Made by a program: the position numbers and the translations under genes
Part shown: in pieces, positions 32,625 to 45,600 of the stretch
Numbering within the stretch: position 1 is the first letter of the stretch
How the letters are laid out: every line of letters starts with the position of its first letter
NCBI GenBank assembly: GCA_009746045.1
Contig: RPFO01000130.1
Coordinates: forward strand, 186,001 to 250,000
From: Mesostigma viride
Lineage: Eukaryota; Streptophyta; Mesostigmatophyceae; Mesostigmatales; Mesostigmataceae
DNA length: 64,000 nucleotides
Reading direction: 5' to 3'
Notes under the pieces: model-generated
Told to the model about the DNA's origin: nothing
What the model saw: the letters and a program-made list of their open reading frames with translations, nothing else
Database searches by the model: none

Positions 32625-35338
32625 CTGCGAGAAACCGGGTAACAAGGATAAAAAAAGAAAAATAAATAAATAAAATCAATTTTCTGCAAAAGTTCGGCGG
32701 GTTGAGGTGGGTTGATGAAAATATGCCCATCCGCACGGGTCTGGATTGCGGCTGTAAGGGGTTGAAAAAAAGACAAGTGAAAATGTCCTTTTTTTGGAAT
32801 CAAAATGGTGGTGGCTTGGTTGGTTGCATGTGTAAAAACTAATATGCTCGTAGCCCAGCCCGGTGTGAGAATATGGCCGTCCACGCGGCCTGGATTGTGG
32901 TTCCAAGGTGTGTGAACTTCTGACTGGGATAAAACGACATCATTATTCTTACGGACATCCACACAGCCAAATGACCTTGTAGAAACCTCCAGACGCAACC
33001 CTTAGCGGAAATCAGCTGAATCTAGAATGTACTTCAACCAACACAAGAAAAACAAGCTCACTAGCAGGCTGTCAACAACCCAGGCTGTCAACCCAACCAA
33101 GAACCAGATAACTGCTTTGTTCACAACCAGGTAACCACCGCTGCAGGCTCACCTGCCATTGGAGCCTTATCACCCTCCCGGTGCATAACGAACCAGTGAG
33201 GCCGATCCTCGTCAACTGAGTCTGGGCCTGTGCCAAGACCCGGCTCAAGATCCAGCCCCTGGCCAACCACTGTTCCCACCAAACGCTGGCCGTCCACCTC
33301 CCTCAGCTCCTGCGACAGGCCGCCCCCGCGCTGCATGCAGTTTGAACCCATCGCGTCCATGCTGCCTGCGATGCCTGCCGTGTGTGCGGCACCTGAACAT
33401 TTGGGAGTGGGTGGTGGGGGAGATCACAGGGCAACATGTTCCAGTCAATTAAATTTATTATGTGGCATCAAATTGATCTCATGGCAAGGTAGAAGATCAA
33501 AACCACGAGGGGCTTGCCAGTGCATCTGGTGGGGACCAGAAAAGGGGCCAGCAGACAGGCTTAGTGGCACGACATAGGCAATGATAATTAGAGGAAAGAA
33601 CGAAGATATTACGGTATAGATTATGAAAAAGAAGCCCAGTTTAAAAAAATTATTGACAAGTAGGTGACAGAAGCACCGAGTCAAACGTCCGTTGGTCAGG
33701 TGTGGGGAGCATATAATCAAACTTCCAACAAACCTGCCACGACTGATTGCCGTTTGTATGCATATTCCTATGAGAGTATACTATTACTAGACATACGAAC
33801 AGTATACTGTATCAAGTAACGTGCGTTGTAACTTTACCGTAAAAACTTTCGTCGGCGGAGCCCATTTTCGGAAGAACTAAAAAATCGAAAAAAGCACAAA
33901 GCCAATATATTGGAGAGGTGCGAAGATGCGCAAGTTCGGTGGATGGATGGATGGATGGATGGATGGATAGATGGATGGATGGATGGATGGATGGATGGAT
34001 GGATGGATGGATGGATGGATGGATGGATGGATGGATGGTTGGATGGATGGATGGATTGCTAGATGGATGAATTACAGTTCGAAGGGCGTTTTCTGCAAAA
34101 CCCTTCAAAACGTTATTGTCGTACCATCCAAACCGCCGATTGAATAGTTTTGCGCTCAGGTCCACCGTACTAGTAGATGCCAATGGAAATCCTTGCACCC
34201 CTCCATATATATCGGCTTTGCCAAGTCTTGGAACCTTTGGTTATTCCGATTGGGCTGTGCCGGATTAATTATAGCATCCTATGGGTTGTATCTATTATGC
34301 GCTTCACTCAGGCCGGTCTCACTGAATATAAATACGTGGATACTCGCGCAGCAAATAAACACGGAAAGCAAGCTCCCCACAACCCTACCGGTGGGATGAT
34401 CCCACCCTTTCTCAGCGTGCGGCCGCCCGCCACCCCTCGCTCATCCACTGGTCCACCAAAGTCGTCCCGACATTCGGCAGCCTTGGGCGCGCTCGGTACC
34501 GTCATCCAGTTGCCACGGCCCACGGGGGCCTCATGCGCCGTGAGCTAAACCTCGCCCCGCCGACTATCGTCCCAAATGCACTCCGGGTCACAATCCATAT
34601 AGTAGTACCGGTTTATTCCCCCGATGGGACCATGCTTGCAAGGATGGCGGTTGTGGGGGAGAACACACCTGTGGTGGGAGACGCTGGGTGGGTCTTGCTG
34701 CTATTGGTGAGTGGAAGTAGATCCCCCCCGGGGTGCTTGCTCAAGTAGGACGGGTCGTAGGGTGTGTGCGCGTCGAGCCACAGCTGCCGCATGGCTTCGC
34801 CTAGGTTAGAGCAGCAACGCGCTCTCTTTCCGGCCATCCGCGGTGTCCCGAACTGGATTCTGCGGGGGGGAAAGGGGGGGCAAGCATTATTTTTTTTATG
34901 GGCGGGTGGATTCAGGAGAGGGATAGGAGAAAGAATGTGGGGGGAGAGATCAGAGACGACCAGGGTGTGGTGGTGTGGTGTGGGATGATTCAAATGCTTT
35001 CATTCGTGTGCTTCCACTTTCTGATAAAAGCCATTAAACGTTTTACAAGGAGGCCACGAGAATAAGAAAATTCGCACCGTATCTTAGCCTGCACGTGAGT
35101 GCAGTGTGCCTAGGGGTGGTGTGGGGGGACTTCTTCTGAATAAAATGCACTGTAAGAGAACATGCACTAGCTGATGCCAGACATACCGTGTCTTGGCCTG
35201 CTTGAGGCGCCTCTTAAACACGGCCCATCCACTCATGCAGTTGATCAGCACCAGAAACACTTGGGAGATGAGGTTAAACAGGATGGTCAGCTGCATGGTG
35301 ATGATCAGCGCATTGCTCAAGACCGACTTGTTGCCCTG

Positions 35339-35390
<52 letters not shown>

Positions 35391-38300
35391 TGTGTGTGTG
35401 CGGGGGGAGGGGGGGAAGGGGGGGAAGGGGGGAAGAGGGAGGAAAAGGATCAGAGCAGGATGAATGTCAGTGCTACTATAACGACGTAGATACCGTGGCC
35501 ACATGTGTTTCTCCCACCAGCAACAACAAGGCAGAGGACAACCAGAGAAATAAGACCGTCCCTACATAGCAGTGGTAGTTTGCGGCCACTCACCCATTCT
35601 CCCACCAGGAAGAGCAGGATGACAAACAGCTGCACCTCACAGGTGACCGCGAGCGTCTCGGCTGCCTGGACAAACCGGTTGATGAATGGCTTCTCTCGCA
35701 CTAATATTATCAACTGGAGCAAGAGTATGAATAGGCCAGTAGCAACCTGAACCCATCGCCCCACTTTCTTGGATCCGTCCGAGTGGCCCACGGACTCGTT
35801 ACTTGATGCCGCGGGACCGAAAACGCCCAGCAGGAACGATAACAAGACCTTCTTTAAAAGCTCGATGAGGCCGTATGATGTGCGCAAGTAGCCACCGAGG
35901 CGCTCGGTCCCGACCCCATTACCGCAGCACCCGCCTTCGTCATCAATACTAGGGTGAAGGGGCCCAACGCCCAGGTGCGGGCCCTTGAAGTTCTCGAACA
36001 AGGGACCGAAGCGAGCAACCACGGTCTCCCGGTTGCAGACATCGTGCCAACAGCCTTTCATGGGTACACCGACCAGGGCATACCAGACACGCTCCAGGGG
36101 GCGCACCCATTCCGGCCGTATCTGGCGAGGCGATAATTAAGTGTCGCAAAAGTGGGGAAGATTTTGGTTATGAGCGACCATAATGTGGCAGCGGTGACAT
36201 AGCAGAGAGGTGATGTGGGCATTACCTGTTTCATGTCGTGGAACCAAGCACTTTGCAATCTGAAGACGTGGCAGTTCAGTGGGCTGCTAAAAGATGAGCA
36301 TTTGACGCAAAAGTATACTCGATGCAAATAAAGATTATGCCTAACCTTCAAGCTTCTGATCCTCTGATGTACCGAAGAGGGACACCCTATGCGCTGCTAG
36401 TGCGGACGGGAAGTCCCATCGAGGTCCTGAGCAGCAATATAGTGCCATTCTTACACAGAGTGGTTCCATCCTACACAGCATTCGATGATGCCATAGCAGG
36501 AATGCTGATAAAGCTACAACCTCAGAAGGTGCTTCAGTGCTAACCTTGTAATTGCCGGGTACTAGACTCTCGGTCTCGTGAACGTTGGGGCAGATAGTAG
36601 CACAATCCTACTGTCTTCAAGCCTAACGTTCTTAACTATTGTTTAATTGGTAAGAGAAAATGGCATTGATAGGCAGTGGGCACACTTGGGCTGAGTTACA
36701 ACTGCTTGCTGTGTCAGCGAAGGAGAATCTTTATCAGGATCCCCTGATCACCAACGTCACAAGCCATCCTTTCAAGTGGAAAGGGTGGATGAAAAGAAGT
36801 GAAAGATACGGGAGAAAAGAGGATAGACCGGATTTGACAGTCAAGGCCAGCGGGATAAATAAACACTAAAACGTTCAACAGGTAACGAGACGTAATGCTG
36901 ATTACAATCTCGACATAACAAGCGCTTTCAAAACTCATTAGTACTAATATGAACGTACCGGCAGCTTGGCGAGTGCATGGATTAGATCGCCCTTGACGGC
37001 CAAACCAATGGAGATGAACAATTAATGTATACTTAGCAGAATTTAGTTAACTTACCGGCGGCACGATGAGCGAGTGCTTGAAGTGCACCGTCGTTCCCCC
37101 GAACACATGTCGGATGAGCACATTGCGAAGTGAGAAGTATAAAAACGTGCCGGGACCGATCAATAGAACGACCACACCAATCGCGACCGCTGCCGGCTTG
37201 TGCTCGGATATCAAGAATGCCCCCGCCTGGGTGAGCGGGGGGATAATGACAAAGACTAAGTACAACTCGGCGCGAGGGAATAGGAGCATTTCAGGGGTTG
37301 CCGTCTCAGGAAACTGCCATTGCCAGGCCTTGATGCACAGTATATGAAGCACAAGGCCGACGATGATTAGCACGGAGGCCCACAAGAGGACCTGGAGGAA
37401 GATATCCCACCCGCACACGGCGGTTGATACGAGGCGCTTTTCAATGAAGTTTGGGTCGCGCTGGTCGGGCCGCACAGTGTCGATGGTTTCCACTCGGTTG
37501 TCCCCCACCCACGCCCATGCTGCGACAGTGTCAAGCAATAGCAGAAATCAATCCAGTGACTAGCATCCGTCAGACATGACAGGATACAGCGGCTGTTCTC
37601 GATCAATGCCCACCCTGGGATAGCGTTCATGGGAAATCATCAAAGTAAGATAGCATGGGCGAGATGTCGTAAATGAATAGCATCGAAGGATAGCAACAGC
37701 GGAGCATCCACAAACAACGGGAATTCACATTGTTTGGTTGCAGACTGCACACAAGACGTTTAACACCTGTTTTAAAGCCAGGCCCATTTCTGGAGCTGGG
37801 GAGGTAAAGGTGTGTGTGGGGAGGAAGAGGAGGGTACATGAGCCACTAAGTGCCAAATGAAACAGTGTTTCGCTGGCTACACTCATTGTACAACATTTAG
37901 GGTTCAGGGCTCACCTTGCCTTACCCTGTAATGATTCCGGAGAGAAGATAGTAAGTAGTAGTTGGTATTGTTGTGCTGCTTGACCAGGCCGGGCGCCTGG
38001 TGAGACCCAGACACAATAATGCGAACACGCAATGCTCGCAGGAAAGCGTTGCCTTTTGATTACAGGAACCAGAACTTAGCGAGTGAGAATTCACTGCGAC
38101 AATGCTTTGATGTCGACATGGACAGCACAGCCTCCACCGTGGGGCTAGCAGTTAGATTCGATCCACTGGTTCATATTGGAGAATTTCGGACGCACTTGCA
38201 CCGCTCTCCGGTAAAGAGCTTTTTCGCGGTTGGGCTATCGCCTGGGATGCCTTCAGATCAGGAGACCCCTATAGCCGCGAAATCATGCAAGAGGTCCTGT

Positions 38301-41300
38301 GTTCGAATCCAGTATGGTACCAAACTACTTCACAGTTGCATATGTAGTGGAATGTCCGAGGCGACCTGCAAGTACAGTCTGCTTCCGTGCCCGAGTTCAC
38401 AGTACTAGACTTGGGGCGGACTTTCCTAGCCAGTGCTGCTATCAGAATCATTGAAAGTACACGGACTACGCGGCCCTCAGCACCCTAGCCTATCAAAAGT
38501 ACAGGAAAACACGTCCGTACGAAAGTTAAGTGTGATGAGACATCTACACCTTTCGCGTCACAGTCCAGGCTGTGACAGTACTACTCTATGATCTAACAAA
38601 GTGACACTTGTCCGTACGCAGATTTACACATGCCCATACCGGCGAACGGTACCCGACAGCTCGACCTAGGAAACTTTTCCTACGCCTCTTATCAGAATGA
38701 GGTGAGTAATCTGGCGCAATCGGAAATCTCACATGTTGCTTGATCACAGAAGTTCATGACAAACAGAAGCACTAGTACCATTACTAGTACCTGTGGCACT
38801 CCCACATCTCATGTAATGATCACAGCCTCCCCACCCAACAGACCTTTTCGCACCACGCCCACAACCACCCCGTCCGTGCCATTCGAGGTGCTGTTGCCCG
38901 CAGCCGGTGCCGACACATTGTCGTCATCGTCACTGCCGCAGGTGGAGCCGCCCCAAGGCATGCCAAACTCGAGGTTGAGCCAGCTGAGCTGGTTGGTGGT
39001 CGATCGGTAGCCATCAGGGAGCTCCATGTTCAGGTCGCCAGTCATCTCAACCATCTGCAGGTGGCCCAGGAGGGCCTGCAGCCGAGGGAGCATTCGCGGG
39101 ATACAAAGGGAAGCAACAGGAAGGGAAATCACGACAGGCCAGCAAGTTCATTCCGCCAGGGGTCCTGCATCCGCATCCCGGTAATACGCTCTTCAACTCT
39201 AGACCTAGCAGCCGGCACTTACATTCATGCTATGGCTACATAGCCGCCGCCACCAAGTTACACTTGACACAAACATACCGGCAACCCGGCCGTCACCCCC
39301 GTCACTGCCATCATTGGCGCCACTGCTGTGGTCCCGGCCTGCACCAGCGGTGTGAGCAATCCAAGGCTTGAGAACAATGCGGACATCATGTTGGCGACAG
39401 CGAGCAGTCCCAGCACGGAGCCGACGGTGGTCCCAACCGTGTTGTCGGCGAGGGCGATCGGATTGGTGGCTGTGTGGGTGATGTACAAAATGTTCGAGCG
39501 CCGTGAAGGCATCCCTGCGAGGTTCTGGAGTGCCCCTTCGGCCAGATAGATGGTTGCGGTGGAGGAACCATCAAGGACAAGGGTGATCTCGAACTGGGAG
39601 TTGTCGGCACTGTGGGCAGGGAGGGGGACCGGCACAGAGTAAGGAAGCAAAGCATACACAAGTTTGAGTTATGAAGAGCCATGTGTGCGTGACGAGGCGT
39701 TGGGAGCCTATAGAGGTGCCGGTGGATGCATGGGGGAAAACCAGCTCAGAACAAGCAAGAAAAGACAAAATAAGTGATGAGGACTGTCAATATTCATATA
39801 TATATATCATATTACGACGATAATAACCGTTTAGGGTGGTGACTAAAAGCTATGCATGAGCAGTATGCCGATTTCTGAATTTCCATCAGCCGATTATGAC
39901 AATGGTGAGCATGAATATTGGCATTGAGTAGTTAATCGCCCTTTCCAGCAACGCATAAATGGGCTGATTCGGTTGAGTATTTAGAAAGTTGTGCGACTTG
40001 GACATTTGCGGGAGTGTTGTTATGCAAAGTGGCTTAGGAAAAGATGAAGCGTGGCATGCGGAAGCGCGGATCATGCTGGAGAAGCAAAAAGTGGAAGCAT
40101 ATCTGGCCTCAAAGTGGCTATTGTTGGAACGCTGGTTGTGATCTTCTCTCATGGTGTAATAAAGTTTGCTTTGTTCATCCATCCTCAAAGTGCCTTTGCT
40201 CAACGACATTGTTCAGTTTAACAGATAGTGTCGTGGATACTTCTGTCAAGTTGTGTCTGCAATAGGTGTGGTAACCAGCCCATCATACTGTTGAATTTCA
40301 TCTCGACCTTTCGCTGGGACGCTTGAAGCTTAGTTCTCAAGAACGGCAACCCATATGCAGGCCAAAGATCCTGTCTTCCTCCTGTTGTGATTACCACTAG
40401 GGATGATGTCATGGATCATTATTAGTTGTTCCATTGGTACCGGAGGTTTATATCTAGGTGTTCCTCTTGAGACACAGCAACCTTGCTGTAGAATGTCGAA
40501 TGTTGTGTTGACCACTGTGGATGATGTCATGGATCATTATTAGTTGTTCCATTGGTACCGGAGGTTTATATCTAGGTGTTCCTCTTGAGACACAGCAACC
40601 TTGCTGTAGAATGTCGAATGTTGTGTTGACCACTGTGGATGATGTCATGGATCATTATTAGTTGTTCCATTGGTACCGGAGGTTTATATCTAGGTGTTCC
40701 TCTTGAGACACAGCAACCTTGGTGTAGAATGTTGAATGCTGTGTTGACCACTGTCGATGATGTCATGGATCATTGTTAGTTGTTCCATTGGTACCGGAGG
40801 TTTATATCTAGGTGTTCCTCTTGAGACATAGCAACCTTGCTGTAGAATGTCGAACGTTGTGTTTACCACTGTGGATGATGTCATGGATCATTATTAGTTG
40901 TTCCATTGGTACCGGAGGTTTATATCTAGGTGTTCCTCTTGAGACATAGCAACCTTGCTGTAGAATGTCGAAAATCGCGTCTGTCGTCCCGGAGAGGGTG
41001 TGGCTCTGCACTTTAACTCGATGAGGTGAAGAGCGGGACGTATCCTGATGTGACCGTCCTTCTTTTCACAATCCTCGAGAATGTTGTACCCATATCCCTA
41101 CTAGATGGACCTCTTCTACATCTTCCCGTTGGTCAGACTAGTTGATTCCCGCGAAAACCTTCCCGCCTAATCCCTATTGAATTGAATTGAATTGAATTGA
41201 ATTGAATTGAATTGAATTGAATTGAATTGAGTTGAATTGAATTGTAATATAACTCCGTTGCCAGGAGGACAAGTAGCACATATCCCTGAGAAGGGGCATA

Positions 41301-42623
41301 TGGCTTTTAATACACTCTTGGCTACTTCCTGCAAGGGTAGGGTGTAAACTACACCTGCTCTGGGTGCACAAAGTGCACCTGCACACCACTATGTATTCCA
41401 GCACCTAGGGCGGGACATAGGTCTGGAAATAGGGGGGAAGAAATCACCATAGGAACATCATGATAGGAACAAATCCCTATAGGGCACATAAACTCGTGCC
41501 GATTTTGAGTCACGAGAAAAACTTGTGGTGAAAAATCGGCACAAGGACGGTTGAGAGGTTAAGGGACCGACCTTGTACGCTTACCTGTACGTTCTTACTG
41601 TACTATCCCGGGGGGTCGTGGCCTCGATAATTTCAGTGGTGTTTTCAGCACCGCTCAGGTCGGTGCGTGACACATGCAGGTTTTAATTCATAAGGGTGAT
41701 ATCAGCTTGTGCGTCGGCGGACCCTGCCTTCAGCAAGCTATAGGCACGCAAGGATCCGCAATTTTTTCCCCCCTCCCTCCCACCCTGGAGGCCGCTTGCT
41801 TCCTAAGGCCACTGTAACTGCTGCATTTGTGGCAGGGCTCCACATGTTTCAATCAAACGCTGGTCTTCTTAGGAGCTGAGTGATTCCCGGGTAAGTAGTG
41901 TGCAGGCTTTTGCGCCGGGCGGCCAAAGGTAGCCAACACTATTTAAGCACCAGGTTGAGTCCATAAAGTCAAGGAAAAATTACCCACATGACGAACGTGT
42001 CAAGTCTGGCTAGTAAGAGATCGGGAAGTACTATTCTCGTGTATGGTCCTGACCTGATCGTGAAGTTGTCCTCCACCTTTCCTGCGGTCACTGTAAATGC
42101 GGACGCATTGAAGTCTTTCACCACATCCCCCGATAGGTCCATCAGAAGGAACACGCGGCGGATGCTGGTGCTGCTTCCCACGCGTGAAATCAGCCGCGGC
42201 TGTGGGCGGTCATCGCCTGGATAATAACAGTTTGAGGTACGTAGTAGGCACACAGAAAGCGCACAAAACCATGTAAATATCGTTGAGCTGAGGCTGTGGG
42301 CGGTCGCCGCCTGTAGCAAGGCGTGTCAGGCAGCAAGCAACAAAAGGGAAACAAGGGCATGAACATGTATGTATGTATGTATGTATGTATGTATGTATGT
42401 ATGTATGTATGTATGTATGTATGTATGTATGTATGTATGTATGTATGTATGTATGTATGTATGTATGTATGTATGTATGTATGTATGTATGTATGTATGT
42501 ATGTATGTATGTATGTATGTATGTATGTATGTATGTATGTATGTATGTATGTATGTATGTATGTATGTATGTATGTATGTATGTATGTATGTATGTATGT
42601 ATGTATGTATGTATGTATGTATG

Positions 42624-42654
<31 letters not shown>

Positions 42655-45600
42655 TAATGAATGAATGAATGAATGAATGAATGAATGAATGAATGCGTGC
42701 ACGTCCGCCCATCCTTCCATCCATCTGTCCACCCAACCCTTGCACACCCACCTACCCACCTACATACACGCCTACCCGTCAGTCGGTAGGTCGGTCAGTT
42801 ATTCAGTCGGTCGGTCGGTCGGTCGGCCGGTCGGCCAGTCGGTCGGTCGGTCGGTCGGTCGGTCGGTCGATCGGTCGGTCAGTCGGTCGGTCGGTCGGTC
42901 GGTCGGTCGGTCCGTCGGTCGGTCGGTCGGACGGTCGGTCGGTCGGTCGGTCGGTCGGTCGGTCGGTCGGTCGGTCGGTCGGTCGGTCGGTCGGTCGGTC
43001 GGTCGGTCGGTCGGTCGGTCGGTCGGTCGGTCGGTCGGTCGGTCGGTCGGTCGGTCGGTCGGTCGGTCGGTCGGTCGGTCGGTCGGTCGGTCGGTCGGTC
43101 GGTCGGTCGGTCGGTCGGTCGGTCGGTCGGTCGGTCAGTCGGTCGCTCGGTCGGTCGTTCGGTCAATTTGTTGGTCAGTATGTCGGTCGGTCGATCGGTC
43201 GGTCCTTCGGTTGGTCGGCCCGCCGGTCCGTCCGTCGCGGGTCGGTCGTTCCGTCCATCCGTCCGGTCGGTCCGTCCCTCAGTCTGCCAGTCAGCCTGTA
43301 TGTACGTATGTACATCATTATGTGAAGCATATGCACATATATCCGACGTACAAATGTAATATGTATGCATTTGGCACGTACCCAGGTACATCACCGTGCG
43401 CAAGTAACCATTGTCGTCTCCCCCCGGCCGCAGGTGGGCTGGAACGTGTACCAGATCGTGACCTCCAGCTTATTCTTCCGTTGTTCGTCGAGAACCGTCG
43501 CGGTTTCCAGCCCCCAATGAAAAGCTCCCCTTCGCCGCTTGCCTGCCCTGCGGCGTCCCTGCAGATACCCCCAGCCATCGTGAGCCTCACGCCAAATGTG
43601 CCCACAGTCATGGTCGCCACTGTCCCATTCAGCACGGTCCCGTTGGCCAGGGTCTTATTTTCAGGCAGGGAGATGCTACCAGTATCCACATAGGTAGCTC
43701 GGAAGGCGTACCCGGTCCGGTCGAGACCGGCCACGAGCGATGCGTTGTAGCTGAGTTCGAGCCGGCAGCCCGCGGGACCGCAGTCAGGGATCACCTTGAT
43801 GCCCTGGCAGGGATGCGAGAAGGTCACATCAACAGAAGTCGTGGTCTGGAGCCCACTGGTCTTCTTTGCCGGTTGCGAGAACAGAACAGCCGGGCCCGAG
43901 GAATCAGTGGCCGGGTTGTTGGTCTTGTTGCCCGGGAGCACGCACACGGGGGTGTAACCGGGGACCTCGACGGACCAGACCCGTAGAATTCTGGCAATGT
44001 CACACGGCCATTCCTTAGCGCCATGGATATGCTGACAAAAGCGGCAGGTGGGAAGGAGAGGAGCCCTGAGGGTGGCACGAATGCCAAGTCTGCGATGGTG
44101 GACTCGCCGCCCCTTAGGTTTAGGATGGCAACCTGCATCGTTGTCCAGCCCATCCAGTCCCCCGTTGGCCAGATCAAACATGAACTTGGTCACGATGGGA
44201 TCGAACTCGGCCAAGGGGATGGCCAACCTGAACGTTGCATTGATTGTGATGGGACAGACGCAGTTGGGGCCAACGGGGAGGATCCTCGGGTGGCAACCGG
44301 ATGTGGTGGTGTTGCAAGGATGAGGGAAAGGCGGCAGAGGGGCGGTGGGCGTTGGTGGCTGGGGGGGCAGTGGGGGTTGCCGAGGGGGTGGAGGTGGCAG
44401 CTGGGGAGATAAGGTGGGGGTTGGGGGGGGAAATGGTGGCAGTAGGGGGGGTGGGGACAGTGGCGGTGCCGATGGTGGTGATGATGGCAGCGTTGGTGGC
44501 GATGTTGGACTAGCTGGGGGGCCGGGTAAACCTGACAGCGTGTCAACATGCCAAGGACAAGCAGGAAATTCGTTTCAGAAATGTAAGGGTCAATGACACC
44601 AGTTTGTTGTTTGCTGCAAAGGTATGGCCCCAAACGTCACAGGAACACTGCCATGAGAAGATACACTGAGGTTAATGCATTTCTGCATTCAGTGCTGGCC
44701 TCTTTAACTCGGGGCGACTGTGGTGTAACCCAACTACCAGAGCACATCATGGTTATTGCTTGCGCGTGCCAGCCGCATGATTAATAGCCACCCAACGTAA
44801 ATGCTCAACAGCCCCCCCCCCTCCACCCATCCTGTTAGCACAGGAGTGCACCGTTCAGGACTATGACATCATCTTTTTCCCTTCACATGCTACTTGTCCC
44901 TTTCTTCATTTCCGCACCGCCATCCAAGGCACATCGGCAGTTGTATTATGTTCTTCATGTTTATACCCATGCACATCCATGCAGGCCAGAATGTGACATG
45001 AAGGACCATCATAAAAGTACACCATATACCATAGTAGAGGCCCTTATAAGCATACCATACCGTAGGTTTTGAACTTATATATACTCGGTATTAGGTACAT
45101 GTAAGTTATTATCATTTTTCATATATATACTCGGTGACCGTTGATCAACGAATATACTCGGTGACCTCTTGCTCTTTTTACATACTGTATTCATGACTAA
45201 CCTGCTACGGTTACAACGCAATGCTGTATAACAATGACAGCTTATGAGAAGCAAGTTGTTTTGCAGGTACTTGTACCCTAGTCAGAAAAGGTAGGGGCTG
45301 ACTGTGGAAGGTGGTTGCCGTAAAAGGTGGGCTTCCAATTAAGGAAAGCAGGTTACTCACTTGCTCCTTGTGCCTGCTTTCAGTTGCTAGTAGAAGGGTT
45401 CAAGCCCACCCACCTTCTATGGCAACGAACTTTCCTAGTCAGCCCGAACCTGGGCTGACCTACTGGTATGTGTGCCAGTAAGTTTTTTCCTTCATAAAAC
45501 TATTTTTGCTTTACGGAGTTACATGATCAGCTCGCAGGTCATAAAAAAAATGAGCAAGAACACACCAAATCCATCCAACTCTGGCCTTGCTTTGCTTCAG

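Noticed and set aside
42323-43693. Long open frames of Met-Tyr-Val-Cys, Ser-Val-Gly-Arg and Pro-Thr-Asp-Arg repeats
   Set aside because: They arise from tetranucleotide repeats that stay open in several frames and lie in an intron.
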